The position numbers and the translations under genes were made by a program. A stretch of 64,000 bases of DNA from NCBI RefSeq assembly GCF_002920615.1, contig NZ_PQSU01000001.1:454129-518128 (forward strand), in the 5' to 3' direction. Source of the DNA: Streptomyces sp. Ru62 (GTDB taxonomy: Bacteria > Actinomycetota > Actinomycetes > Streptomycetales > Streptomycetaceae). Positions 27,175 through 35,729 of the stretch are shown here, piece by piece (positions within the stretch are counted from its first letter, which is position 1; each line of letters begins with the position of its first letter). The notes under the pieces were generated by a model that saw only the letters and a program-made list of their open reading frames with translations, searched no databases and was not told where the DNA came from.

Positions 27175-28500
27175 TCAGTTGCCGGAGACGGTGACCTTCT
27201 CGTCGTTGTTCAGCTCGTTCACCAGGGTCTTCACCTTGGCCTTGTCCCAGACGAGGTTGCCGCCCACGGAGCCGGAGATCGGCATGTTCATCGAGGTGCC
27301 GTCACCGCCGCTGACGCCCTTCATGGCCCAGAACATCGAGCCCAGGTCCCACAGCGACATGTCCTTGTCGACGATCAGGGAGTCCAGGCCCGCGCCCATG
27401 GTCGGGTAGAACTTGAACGGGTTGAGGATCGTCGAGGGGGTGGCCACCTGGTGGGCCAGGGCGGCCAGGAACTTCTGCTGGTTCTTGGTGCGCTGGAGGT
27501 CGGACGCGGCGAACGCGTGCCGGGTACGGACGAAGGCGAGCGCCTGCTGGCCGTTCAGGGTCTGCTTGCCGGCCTTGAAGTCGGCGCCCGACCACTTGTC
27601 CTTGAAGCCCTTGTCGATGTTGATCTCGACACCGCCCACCGCGTCCACGATGCTCGCGAAGCCCTGGAAGCCGATCTCCACGTAGTGGTCGATGCGCAGA
27701 CCGGTGTTGGCCTCGATCGTGCGGACCAGCAGCGTCGGCCCGTCCTCGGCGTAGGTGGCGTTCAGCTTGGCGTGCCGCCCCTGCGCGGGGTAGGTCTTCC
27801 CGGACGTCGAGCCCTGGTACGACGGGACCACCACGTCCGAGTCGCGCGGCAGCGAGATCAGCGTGTCGCCGTTGTCGCCGACGTGCAGGATCATCATCGA
27901 GTCCGTGCGCTTGCCCTCGGCGCCGCCGGTGTGCAGCTTCTTCTCGTCCTCCTTGGACATGCCCTCACGGCTGTCCGAGCCGACGATCAGGTAGTTGGTG
28001 CCGTCGCCGCCCTCCGGCCGGTCGATGACCTTCGACAGGTCGACCTCGCGGCGCAGCTTGGAGTCGGCCCAGAAGTAGGTCGCGATCGAGGTGACGACCA
28101 GCACGGTCGCCAGGGTGATCGCCGTCCACTTGATCCGGCGCCGCCAGTTCGGCGCGGGGCGCGGCGACCGGGTGGGCGCCCCCGCCGTGCCGCCCGGGCC
28201 CCGGCCGCCGGAGCCGCCGTAGACCTGGCCGGTGTTGTAGCCGCTGTCGTAGTCGCCGTAGCCGGCGCCCTCCTCGTGCCCCTGGCCGTCGACGTACGAC
28301 GGCTGCCGTGGCACACCGGCCCCGTACGGCGGCGCCGCCGGGCCGGGGTCGCCGTACGCCGAGCGCGGTCCGGGCGGTACCGCCGGGCCGCGCTGCACCT
28401 GACGCATCACGCGGGCCCCCTCCGGCTGTGCGCCGGCACTGCCGCGTCCGTAGCGCGGGCCGCGGTTGTCGTCGGACCATCCCTCGGGCCAGTCATTCAT
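27175..28500 (-). CDS. LytR-CpsA-Psr family protein 1
   Basis: 441 residues. A 115-residue cytoplasmic Gly/Pro/Tyr/Arg-rich tail precedes one transmembrane helix (~122-142) and an extracytoplasmic LCP domain (~165-385). Conserved catalytic features include GSDSREG, KRTDSMMILHV, ISLPRDS and FVRTRHAFAASD. LCP enzymes transfer glycopolymers from polyprenyl-phosphate carriers to peptidoglycan. There is no LytR_C domain. ATG 28500 has only GGGGCGC before it. It is divergent from the thioesterase gene (120 nt). Which polymer it attaches cannot be told from sequence. Confidence 0.93.
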   Translation of the reverse strand: MNDWPEGWSDDNRGPRYGRGSAGAQPEGARVMRQVQRGPAVPPGPRSAYGDPGPAAPPYGAGVPRQPSYVDGQGHEEGAGYGDYDSGYNTGQVYGGSGGRGPGGTAGAPTRSPRPAPNWRRRIKWTAITLATVLVVTSIATYFWADSKLRREVDLSKVIDRPEGGDGTNYLIVGSDSREGMSKEDEKKLHTGGAEGKRTDSMMILHVGDNGDTLISLPRDSDVVVPSYQGSTSGKTYPAQGRHAKLNATYAEDGPTLLVRTIEANTGLRIDHYVEIGFQGFASIVDAVGGVEINIDKGFKDKWSGADFKAGKQTLNGQQALAFVRTRHAFAASDLQRTKNQQKFLAALAHQVATPSTILNPFKFYPTMGAGLDSLIVDKDMSLWDLGSMFWAMKGVSGGDGTSMNMPISGSVGGNLVWDKAKVKTLVNELNNDEKVTVSGN

Positions 28501-28619
28501 GCGCCCCAGTGTGCAGGGCCCGGCCATGTGCTCGACAAGGGATGTGGGGAAATCAGGGCCTCGCTGTTGCGAACCCGACACAAATTCCGCGAATGAGGCT
28601 TCGGCATAAGGTAGGGGGC

Positions 28620-29180
28620 ATGACAGACCAGGTCACGGACACGGATCCGGCGGTGGAACCGGACATCCCGGGCAAGCCCACGTCCGCCTCGCGCACCACC
28701 CTCAGCCACATCATGACCCACAACGACACCAACCTGCTGGGGACCGTGCACGGTGGCGTGATCATGAAGCTCGTCGACGACGCGGCGGGCGCCGTGGCCG
28801 GCCGGCACTCCGGCGGCCCGGCCGTCACCGCCTCCATGGACGAGATGGTGTTCCTTGAGCCGGTCCGCGTCGGTGACCTGGTCCACGTCAAGGCGCAGGT
28901 GAACTGGACCGGCCGGACCTCGATGGAGATCGGCGTCCGGGTCCTCGCCGAGCGTTGGAACGAGTCGGACCCGGCCACCCAGGTCGGCTCGGCCTACCTG
29001 GTCTTCACGGCCGTCGACGCCGACGGCAAACCGCGCCGGGTGCCGCCGGTGATACCGGAGACCGACCGCGACCGCCGCCGCTACCAGGAGGCGCAGATCC
29101 GCCGCACCCACCGCCTGGCCCGCCGCCGGGCGATCCGGGAACTACGGGAGAAGCGGGCGGCCGAGGGCTTCGAGGACTGA
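28620..29180 (+). CDS. Acyl-CoA thioesterase (hotdog fold)
   Basis: 186 residues, with a single hotdog domain of the YciA/BACH group at ~20-150: HNDTNLLGTVHGGVIMKL with the active-site Asn/Asp region at ~35-52, then SMDEMVFLEPVRVGD near 78. It hydrolyses acyl-CoA to free acid and CoA. The last ~35 residues are very basic (RRTHRLARRRAIRELREKR), an unusual tail that may bind nucleic acid, lipid or a partner. TAAGGT (28607-28612) is 7 nt before the ATG, so the mRNA is probably leaderless. Confidence 0.88.
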   Translation: MTDQVTDTDPAVEPDIPGKPTSASRTTLSHIMTHNDTNLLGTVHGGVIMKLVDDAAGAVAGRHSGGPAVTASMDEMVFLEPVRVGDLVHVKAQVNWTGRTSMEIGVRVLAERWNESDPATQVGSAYLVFTAVDADGKPRRVPPVIPETDRDRRRYQEAQIRRTHRLARRRAIRELREKRAAEGFED

Positions 29181-29217
29181 TCCGCGGACTGGCCGAGGAC
29201 CGAGCCGCGGACTGACC
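29172..29217. repeat. 23-bp tandem duplication at the thioesterase stop
   Basis: Two 23-bp units, 29172-29194 and 29195-29217, beginning GAGGACTGATCCGCGG and GAGGACCGAGCCGCGG, match at 20 of 23 positions. The first contains the stop codon; the duplication lies in the 57-nt gap before the convergent LCP gene. Confidence 0.8.
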
Positions 29218-29237
29218 CGAGGAGTGGGGAGACGGCC

Positions 29238-30767
29238 TCAGCACGTCACCTCGTTGCCCCGTACGACGCTCTGCTCCGGCTGGGCCGGGTCGTCGAACCG
29301 TACCTTCCGCACCTCCTTGAACTCCGGGCCGGCCGTCACCTTCAGCAGCGGCCCCTGGCCCGGCACGGCCCGCAGCTCGCTGCCCGGCAGCGCCGCGGCC
29401 AGGGAGCGGGCGGAGCGGTCCCAGCGGGGGTCGTAGAAGATGACCGTGCGCGCCACGCGGGCGGGCGCGGTCACCGGCCGGCGGGTGGTGGCGAAGCCGG
29501 TCGCCGCGAGCGCCGCGTCGACCCGCTTGGCCAGCCCCACCGTGCCGCTGCCGTTCGCCACCTGGACCCGGATCGTGTCCGGGGACACCTCCACCGGCAC
29601 CGGAGTCCGCGCCGGGTCGCGGCGCGGCTGCTCCCCGGCGAGCGGCTTGTCGTCCCGCAGTGCCCCGAACAGCTGCTCCGCCTTGGCCGGGTCCCACTTC
29701 AGGGTCGAGCCGATGCCCTTGACCGGGTAGTCCATCCGCCCGATCGGGACGGTGGTGAACTCCGACGAGGACGGCGAGAAGTTCCGCATCGCACGGCCGA
29801 GGTCGAGCAGCTCGTCGGTTCCGAAGCCCGCGTCGGCGCGGACCGAGCCGAGCACCGCCCGGGTCACGTCCCGGAACCGCATCGGGTTCAGCAGCACCCC
29901 GGAGGAGGTCGCCTTGTCCAGCAGCGCGGCCAGGAACCGCTGCTGCCGCTTCATCCGGCCCAGGTCGCTGGCCCCGTCGACGTGCCGCGCCCGTACGTAC
30001 TGGAGCGCCTGCCCGCCCCGGAGGGTGTACGTGCCGGGCGCGAGGTCGAGCCCGGTGTACCGGTCCTTCAGCGGCGTCGGCGTGCACACCTTGACCCCGC
30101 CGAGGACGTCCACGGTCTTCATGAAGCTGGTGAAGTCGATCTCCAGATAGTGGTCGATCTTCACATGGGTCATGCTCTCGACCGTGCGGATGGTCAGCTG
30201 GGGTCCGCCCTCGGCGTAGGCCGCGTTGAGCCTGACCGGGTGCGGGCCGTGCCGCTGCCCGGTGTTCTGGTCGACGTGCGCGGGGGTCTCGGCGTAGGAG
30301 TCGCGCGGCAGGCTCACCACGGTGGCCCGCTCCCGGTCCTCCGCGATGTGCACGATCATCATGGTGTCGGTGCAGTGACAGGGCGCCCCGCCCAGCCGGT
30401 AGGCCCGCCGGTCCTGCTCGCTGAGCTTGTCCCGGCCGTCGGTGCCTACCAGCAGTACGTTCATGCCGTGCCCGGCCCGGGGCCGGTTCTTCATGTCCTT
30501 GAAGGCGTCGATCCGGGCGATGCCCGCGTCCAGGCTGGCGACCACCGCGTGCCCGATCCCGGCGGAGGCGAGCACCACGACCGACAGCGTGGTGACCGCC
30601 CGCATGGCCCAGCGGGGCCGCCGCGGCGGCCGGACCGGCCGTACCTGCCGCTCGGGCGGACGCGGCACCCGGCGGGGCGGCCGCGGGCGGCGCTGCGGGC
30701 TGGGAGCCCCTCCCCCGCTTCTGGCGGTGGAGGAGGGGGACCGGGGCGGGCTGGGCAAGGGGGACAC
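29238..30767 (-). CDS. LytR-CpsA-Psr family protein 2, with LytR_C domain
   Basis: 509 residues. A Pro/Arg-rich cytoplasmic tail (~1-55), a transmembrane helix (~57-76), an LCP domain (~98-330; LLVGTDGRD, CTDTMMIVHIAED, VSLPRDSYAE, YVRARHVDGASDLGRMKRQQ) and a C-terminal LytR_C domain (~400-490; VQVANGSGTVGLAKRVDAAL). A short CHC motif lies beside the conserved acidic TDTM segment. The GTG at 30767 has GGAGG only 4 nt upstream, so the true start may be internal, for example nearer the membrane helix. It is divergent from the GT2 gene by 119 nt. Confidence 0.9.
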   Translation of the reverse strand: MSPLPSPPRSPSSTARSGGGAPSPQRRPRPPRRVPRPPERQVRPVRPPRRPRWAMRAVTTLSVVVLASAGIGHAVVASLDAGIARIDAFKDMKNRPRAGHGMNVLLVGTDGRDKLSEQDRRAYRLGGAPCHCTDTMMIVHIAEDRERATVVSLPRDSYAETPAHVDQNTGQRHGPHPVRLNAAYAEGGPQLTIRTVESMTHVKIDHYLEIDFTSFMKTVDVLGGVKVCTPTPLKDRYTGLDLAPGTYTLRGGQALQYVRARHVDGASDLGRMKRQQRFLAALLDKATSSGVLLNPMRFRDVTRAVLGSVRADAGFGTDELLDLGRAMRNFSPSSSEFTTVPIGRMDYPVKGIGSTLKWDPAKAEQLFGALRDDKPLAGEQPRRDPARTPVPVEVSPDTIRVQVANGSGTVGLAKRVDAALAATGFATTRRPVTAPARVARTVIFYDPRWDRSARSLAAALPGSELRAVPGQGPLLKVTAGPEFKEVRKVRFDDPAQPEQSVVRGNEVTC

Positions 30768-30886
30768 CTCCGGACGAGGCCGTACGTGGGATCCGTGAGC
30801 ACAGTAGGCCGATACGATCTCCTGCCCGCGCCGCAGGCCCGGCGGCGCGCACCCGTATCCCCCGTTCGCGGTAACGTGAGGCCCCT

Positions 30887-31918
30887 ATGAACGCCAAGCC
30901 CGACGTGCGGCTCCCCGCAGTGTCCGTGATCATGCCCGTCCTCAACGAGGAGCGGCATCTGCGCGGGGCCGTCCAAGCGATCCTCGCGCAGGAGTACGCC
31001 GGCGAGCTGGAGGTCGTGATCGCCCTCGGTCCGTCCACGGACCGCACGGACGAGATCGCCGCCGAGCTGGTCTCGGAAGACCCGCGCGTGCACACCGTCC
31101 CGAACCCGACCGGCCGCACCCCGGCCGCGCTGAACGCGGCGATCAAGGCGTCCCGCCACCCGATCGTGGTCCGCGTCGACGGCCACGGCATGCTCTCGCC
31201 GAACTACATCGCGACCGCGGTGCGGCTCCTTGAGGAGACCGGCGCGCAGAACGTCGGCGGCATCATGCACGCCGAGGGCGAGACCGACTGGGAGCACGCG
31301 GTGGCCGCCGCGATGACCTCGAAGATCGGCGTCGGCAACGCGGCGTTCCACACCGGCGGCCAGGCCGGTCCCGCCGAGACGGTCTACCTCGGTGTCTTCC
31401 GCCGCGAGGCGCTGGAGCAGCAGGGCGGCTACAACGAGGAGTTCATCCGCGCCCAGGACTGGGAGCTGAACTTCCGCATCCGTGAGGCGGGCGGGCTCAT
31501 CTGGTTCTCGCCCGAGCTGAGGGTGTCGTACCGGCCGCGGCCGTCGGTGCGGGCGCTGGCCAAGCAGTACAAGGACTACGGCCGCTGGCGGCACGTCGTC
31601 GCCCGCTACCACTCCGGTTCGATCAACCTGCGCTACCTGGCGCCGCCGACGGCGGTGTGCGCGATGGCCGTGGGCCTGGTCGTCGGCGCGGCGCTGACCC
31701 CGTGGGGCTTCGTGATCCCCGGTGGCTACCTGGCCGCGATCGTCGCGGGGTCCGTCCCGGCCGGCAAGGGCCTGCCGCTGAGGGCCCGGCTGCAGATCCC
31801 GGTGGCCCTCGCCACCATGCACATGTCGTGGGGCTGGGGCTTCCTGACCAGCCCGAAGTCCCTGGCGAAGAGGGTCATCGCCTCCCGGCGGCCCGCGGTC
31901 GTGGACGCCGCCGCCTGA
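30887..31918 (+). CDS. GT2-family glycosyltransferase (ExoA-like)
   Basis: 343 residues. A GT-A domain covers ~10-235: VSVIMPVLNEERHL at the N-terminus, VRVDGHGML near 100 as the DxD-like metal site, and QDWELNFRIREAGG near 187 as the acceptor-site ED-x-(E/D) region. Two or three hydrophobic segments follow at ~253-325. It resembles succinoglycan ExoA-type transferases and faces the cytoplasm at the membrane. It lies among five LCP genes, so it probably makes part of a wall-linked glycan. TAACGT (30872-30877) is 9 nt before the ATG, giving a very short leader. Confidence 0.88.
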   Translation: MNAKPDVRLPAVSVIMPVLNEERHLRGAVQAILAQEYAGELEVVIALGPSTDRTDEIAAELVSEDPRVHTVPNPTGRTPAALNAAIKASRHPIVVRVDGHGMLSPNYIATAVRLLEETGAQNVGGIMHAEGETDWEHAVAAAMTSKIGVGNAAFHTGGQAGPAETVYLGVFRREALEQQGGYNEEFIRAQDWELNFRIREAGGLIWFSPELRVSYRPRPSVRALAKQYKDYGRWRHVVARYHSGSINLRYLAPPTAVCAMAVGLVVGAALTPWGFVIPGGYLAAIVAGSVPAGKGLPLRARLQIPVALATMHMSWGWGFLTSPKSLAKRVIASRRPAVVDAAA

Positions 31919-31927
31919 CGGACGTAC

Positions 31928-31960
31928 GAAGGGGCCCCTCCCGCCCGGAGGGGCCCCTTC
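31928..31960. terminator. Bidirectional terminator between GT2 and LCP3 genes
   Basis: A perfect 14-bp stem (GAAGGGGCCCCTCC / GGAGGGGCCCCTTC) with a CGCCC loop between convergent stops at 31918 and 31979. Confidence 0.9.
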
Positions 31961-31978
31961 ACGCGTGCCGGGGCGTCA

Positions 31979-33637
31979 CTACCACTGGTAGGGCCCGTAC
32001 ACGTTCATGCAGTCCCCCTTGTCCGAGGCGTTGACGGCGTCGGTGCCCTCGGGCAGGTCGCCCGCCTTCGGCTCGGACCGCTTGGGATAGCTGTTGCCCG
32101 AGCGCCAGTCCGCGCCGACGACGACGGTGACCCCCGTCACGTCGGTCGACTTCTGGACCGAACTCATCGGGATGCCCAGCGCCTTGGCCACCGCCTGCGC
32201 GTCGCCCTCCAGGTCCGCGCTCGGGTACCGCACGACCGTCTTGTCCTCGGCCAGGCTCCCCGAGGTGTCGGCCTGCGCCCGCGCGTAGCCCTTCTGCACG
32301 AGCACCTGGCCGATCGCCGACGCCCGCTGCTGCACCGGAGCCTCGCTGTCGGTCCGGGTGGCGTTCTGCACCAGCACCCCGAGCCGGCCCGGATCGAGCG
32401 ACGGCTTCTTGGCCGGCGTGGCCCTGCCCGTGTCCTTCTTCGGCCCGGACTCCCCGCCGTTCTTGTCGAGCGGCACGTCGTCCTGGAGCATCTGCCAGAG
32501 CTGGGCGGCCTTGTCCTTGTCCGGTACGACGTGGTTGTCCGGGTCGTTCGGGTCCGGGACGTTGGGCATCGTCAAGCTGGTGATGCGGTCGGTCGGCACC
32601 GACTTCATCTCCATTCCCAGGTCGTACAGCTTCTTGACCGTGCCGATCTCCTCGGAGACCTTCAGGGACTTGGTGGCCGCGTCGGCCAGGTCCATCAGCC
32701 GGCCGGTGTCGGTGAAGACGTTCTGCTGCTTCAGCGTGCGGACCATCGAGTTCAGGTACATGTGCTGGGCGCGGGCCCGCATCAGGTCGCTGCCCCAGGC
32801 GTGCCGGGTGCGCAGCCACTGCAGCGCCTTCTCGCCCTTCACCTTGTGCGAGCCCCTCGTCAGCTTCAGGCCGGAACCGCCGCGCTGACGGGGTGTCGAG
32901 TGGTCCCAGACGTTCTGGTTGACGCACACCTCGACACCCCCGATCGCGTCCGCCATCCGCACCACGCCCGCAAAGTCGATCGTCATCCAGTGGTCGATGT
33001 AGACCCCGGTGAGGTTCTCCCAGGTGAGCAGGGTGCAGCCGGCCCCACCGCGGGCCAGGCTGACGTTGATGATGTCGTTCGTCGCCGGATAGACATGGTC
33101 GGTCTTGGGGTCCGTGCACTTGGGGATGTCCACCCGGGTGTCCCGGGGGATGCTCACCATGGCGGCGCTCTTGCGGTCCGCCGAGAGGTGGATGAGCATC
33201 TGCACGTCACCGAGCGGCGGGTCGCCGACGTGGTCCCTGCTCCCGCCGAGCTTCAGGTTCTCCTTGGAGTTCCGGCTGTCGGAGCCGATCAGCAGGATGT
33301 TCAGCGGGGTCTGGCCGGCCGCGTTCGGGCGGGTCCTGTGCGCCTTGGAGTCGTCGCCGTTGGCCCGCTTGCCCTTCTGGATGTTGCCGTTGAGGTGCTG
33401 GTAGTAGAGATATCCGGCGCCGGCCGTGCCGAGTATCACCACCGCCAGCACGGTGGCCGACCAGCGCAGCACCCGCCGTCTGCGCCGCCGTTCGGTCTTG
33501 GGACCACCCGCCCGCCGTCCGCCGCCACGCCGGCCGCCGTGCCGGCCGGAACGCGCCGGCGCGTCCGAGTTCCCCGGCGCGAGCGACTTCGTGTCCTCGA
33601 CCGCCGGAGCCTCCCCGCGCACCTCGCTCTGCGCCAA
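31979..33637 (-). CDS. LytR-CpsA-Psr family protein 3, with LytR_C domain
   Basis: About 552 residues. A basic cytoplasmic tail (RRRRRRVLRW before the membrane helix at ~62-82), an LCP domain (~110-350; LNILLIGSDSRNS, VSIPRDTRVDIPKC, WLRTRHAWGSDLMRARAQ), a Lys/Pro-rich linker, and a LytR_C domain (~395-490; VLVQNATRTDSEAPVQQRAS). The start is uncertain: TTG 33637 has GGGAGGGCAGGGAG before it; an in-frame GTG at 33622 and a TTG at 33670 are alternatives. The C-terminus carries extra residues with a single Cys (DKGDCMNVYGPYQW). LCP3, LCP4 and LCP5 lie in a row on one strand. Confidence 0.9.
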   Translation of the reverse strand: MAQSEVRGEAPAVEDTKSLAPGNSDAPARSGRHGGRRGGGRRAGGPKTERRRRRRVLRWSATVLAVVILGTAGAGYLYYQHLNGNIQKGKRANGDDSKAHRTRPNAAGQTPLNILLIGSDSRNSKENLKLGGSRDHVGDPPLGDVQMLIHLSADRKSAAMVSIPRDTRVDIPKCTDPKTDHVYPATNDIINVSLARGGAGCTLLTWENLTGVYIDHWMTIDFAGVVRMADAIGGVEVCVNQNVWDHSTPRQRGGSGLKLTRGSHKVKGEKALQWLRTRHAWGSDLMRARAQHMYLNSMVRTLKQQNVFTDTGRLMDLADAATKSLKVSEEIGTVKKLYDLGMEMKSVPTDRITSLTMPNVPDPNDPDNHVVPDKDKAAQLWQMLQDDVPLDKNGGESGPKKDTGRATPAKKPSLDPGRLGVLVQNATRTDSEAPVQQRASAIGQVLVQKGYARAQADTSGSLAEDKTVVRYPSADLEGDAQAVAKALGIPMSSVQKSTDVTGVTVVVGADWRSGNSYPKRSEPKAGDLPEGTDAVNASDKGDCMNVYGPYQW

Positions 33638-33719
33638 ACTCCCTGCCCTCCCCACCCTTGCGCCAAGCAACGGGCCCGTCCCGCGTCCGGTTAGACGCTT
33701 GACGGGCCCATAGGGTTAC

Positions 33720-35477
33720 CTACGAGGCGCACTTGACCTTGTCTGCCGTGGACTTGTCGACGTCCGGCGCCTTCGTCGGCGCCGTGAGGGAGACCCCCGC
33801 TCCCTTGAAGTCCTTGCCCAGGGTCAGCGTCATCGCCGGCAGTCCCTGGGAGTTGGTCACGCTCTCGCCCGGTTTCAGCGCGGCCCCGGACAGGCCCATG
33901 ATCGCGGCCAGCCGGCGTGCCTGGGCCGCCTGATCGGGCCCGTACTCCAGCGTGGTCCTGGCCAACTGGTCAGGCGCGTTGCCCGCGTTCTCCGACTTGG
34001 TCACGCCCTCGTCGTTCTGGAGCCAGTTGAGCACCGCCTGGGCGCTGCCGGCCTGGGCGCCGCCGTTGAGGATGCGCACCCGCACCTCGGAGGCGGGCGC
34101 CTTGGTGCCCTTGAGCCGGGCGGCCTGCGCGTCCTTCGCCGCTTTCTCCTTCTTCTTCACGTCGGTGAAGGAGACGTCGTTCTTGACGGCGTCGAAGACC
34201 GCCGGTGCCTTCGACTCGTTGAGCACGACCGTGGCGTGGACCTTCTCCGCCGGGTTGTCCACGACCGGCACCGTGGTGAAGGTCAGGTTCTTCGGGTCGA
34301 GCTTGCCCAGCTCCAGACCGAGGTCCTTCAGCTTGCCGATGCTCTTGAGCTTGTCGTCGACGGTGAGCGCCTTGGTGCCCGCCTCCGCCAGCTTCACCAT
34401 CTTCGTCGGGCTGGTGAGCGTGTCGTTCCCCTTCAGCTTGCGCATCAGCGCGCCCAGGAACTGCTGCTGGAGCCCGATCCGGCTCAGGTCGCCGCCGAAG
34501 CCGACGGAGTGCCGGGTGCGCACGAACGCCAGCGCCTGCTCACCGGAGATCTTGTGCGTGCCCTTGGACAGCTTCAGATGCGATTTGGGGTCGTCGATGT
34601 CCTTGGCCAGGCAGACGTCGACACCGTCGACCGCCTCGGTCAGTGTCTTGACCGCGTTGAAGTCGGCGACCATGAAGTCGTCCGGCTTGATCCCGGTCAG
34701 CTCGGTCACCGTGCGCATGGTGCAGCTGGGCGTGCGGTCGTCCTGGCCGAGGCTCTCGTTGAAGCGGACGCCCTGCGAGCCCGGGATGACCTTCTGGGTG
34801 CCGTCCTCCTGCTCGGTCGGGCAGTCCGGGACGTTCACGATCAGGTCGCGCGGGATGCTCAGCGCGGTCGCGTTGGAGCGGTCCTTGGAGACGTGCAGCA
34901 GGATCGTGGTGTCGGCGTGCCCGACGCTGCCCGAGTCGCCGTAGCCCTCGTTGCCCGCGCCGGTGCGCTTGTCCGTGCCGATCAGCAGGATGTTGATCGC
35001 CTCGTCCTTGCGGAAGCCGCCGGTGCCGGCGCCGTCGTCCGACACGGACGTGATGTTGTCGTTCAGGTGCTTGATGTAGAGGTAGCCGGCGGCCGACACG
35101 GCGACCAGCACGAACGCCATGGACCCGCCGGTCCACAGCAGCACCTTCTTCGCCGTCGACTTCTTCTTCACCGGCCGCCGGGACGCGCGCCTGCCCTGCG
35201 GCGCCTCCGGCTCACCGCCCCGGCGCCGGGCCGAGCGCGGGGCCGGCACCTCGGTACCGCGCGCCCGGGGCGTCTGCCGGGTCTCACCGGTCGTCTGCCG
35301 CGCACGGCCGCCCGCCGCGTCACCACCGTCCGGGGGGGACGGTCTGCGCGGTCCGGGGACCGGCGACTGCGCTGTGGTAGGACTCAGTCGCAGTTCGTAT
35401 TCGCCGGTGTTCGGATTGAGTACCCACTGGTCTGCGGGGTCGATGTTGTCCGCCCGCCCACGGCCTTGCGCGTCCAC
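33720..35477 (-). CDS. LytR-CpsA-Psr family protein 4, with LytR_C domain
   Basis: About 585 residues. A ~110-residue cytoplasmic tail begins with a conserved-looking DQWVLNPNTGEYELRL segment; a membrane helix (~112-133), an LCP domain (~155-385; INILLIGTDKRTG, ADTTILLHVSKDRS, LSIPRDLIVNVPDC, FVRTRHSVGFGGDLSRIGLQ) and a LytR_C domain (~470-560; VRILNGGAQAGSAQAVLNWL) follow. GTG 35477 is chosen, with GGAGG 12 nt upstream; the longer frame from 35606 reads through promoter-like DNA. Its 250-nt upstream gap probably holds its promoter. Confidence 0.92.
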   Translation of the reverse strand: MDAQGRGRADNIDPADQWVLNPNTGEYELRLSPTTAQSPVPGPRRPSPPDGGDAAGGRARQTTGETRQTPRARGTEVPAPRSARRRGGEPEAPQGRRASRRPVKKKSTAKKVLLWTGGSMAFVLVAVSAAGYLYIKHLNDNITSVSDDGAGTGGFRKDEAINILLIGTDKRTGAGNEGYGDSGSVGHADTTILLHVSKDRSNATALSIPRDLIVNVPDCPTEQEDGTQKVIPGSQGVRFNESLGQDDRTPSCTMRTVTELTGIKPDDFMVADFNAVKTLTEAVDGVDVCLAKDIDDPKSHLKLSKGTHKISGEQALAFVRTRHSVGFGGDLSRIGLQQQFLGALMRKLKGNDTLTSPTKMVKLAEAGTKALTVDDKLKSIGKLKDLGLELGKLDPKNLTFTTVPVVDNPAEKVHATVVLNESKAPAVFDAVKNDVSFTDVKKKEKAAKDAQAARLKGTKAPASEVRVRILNGGAQAGSAQAVLNWLQNDEGVTKSENAGNAPDQLARTTLEYGPDQAAQARRLAAIMGLSGAALKPGESVTNSQGLPAMTLTLGKDFKGAGVSLTAPTKAPDVDKSTADKVKCAS

Positions 35478-35729
35478 GGTTGTCCGAATCCTCCGTCGGG
35501 GCCACGCGGCGCCTCTCCCCTCCAAGGCGCTCGGGTCTCGGTGAAACAGTGCACGGCCCCGACAAAGCCCGTCGGACCTCGCGGCCAGGTGCACCGGATC
35601 GCTCACACTATCCGCCCAGTTCAGCGTCGAGCGACGCTGGTGACAAATTCGACATGCCTACAACCGGGCAATCCCCCTCATTTTCTGAACGGATTTTCCG
35701 AACGACGGTTCACCATCCCGGTGCGCGGC

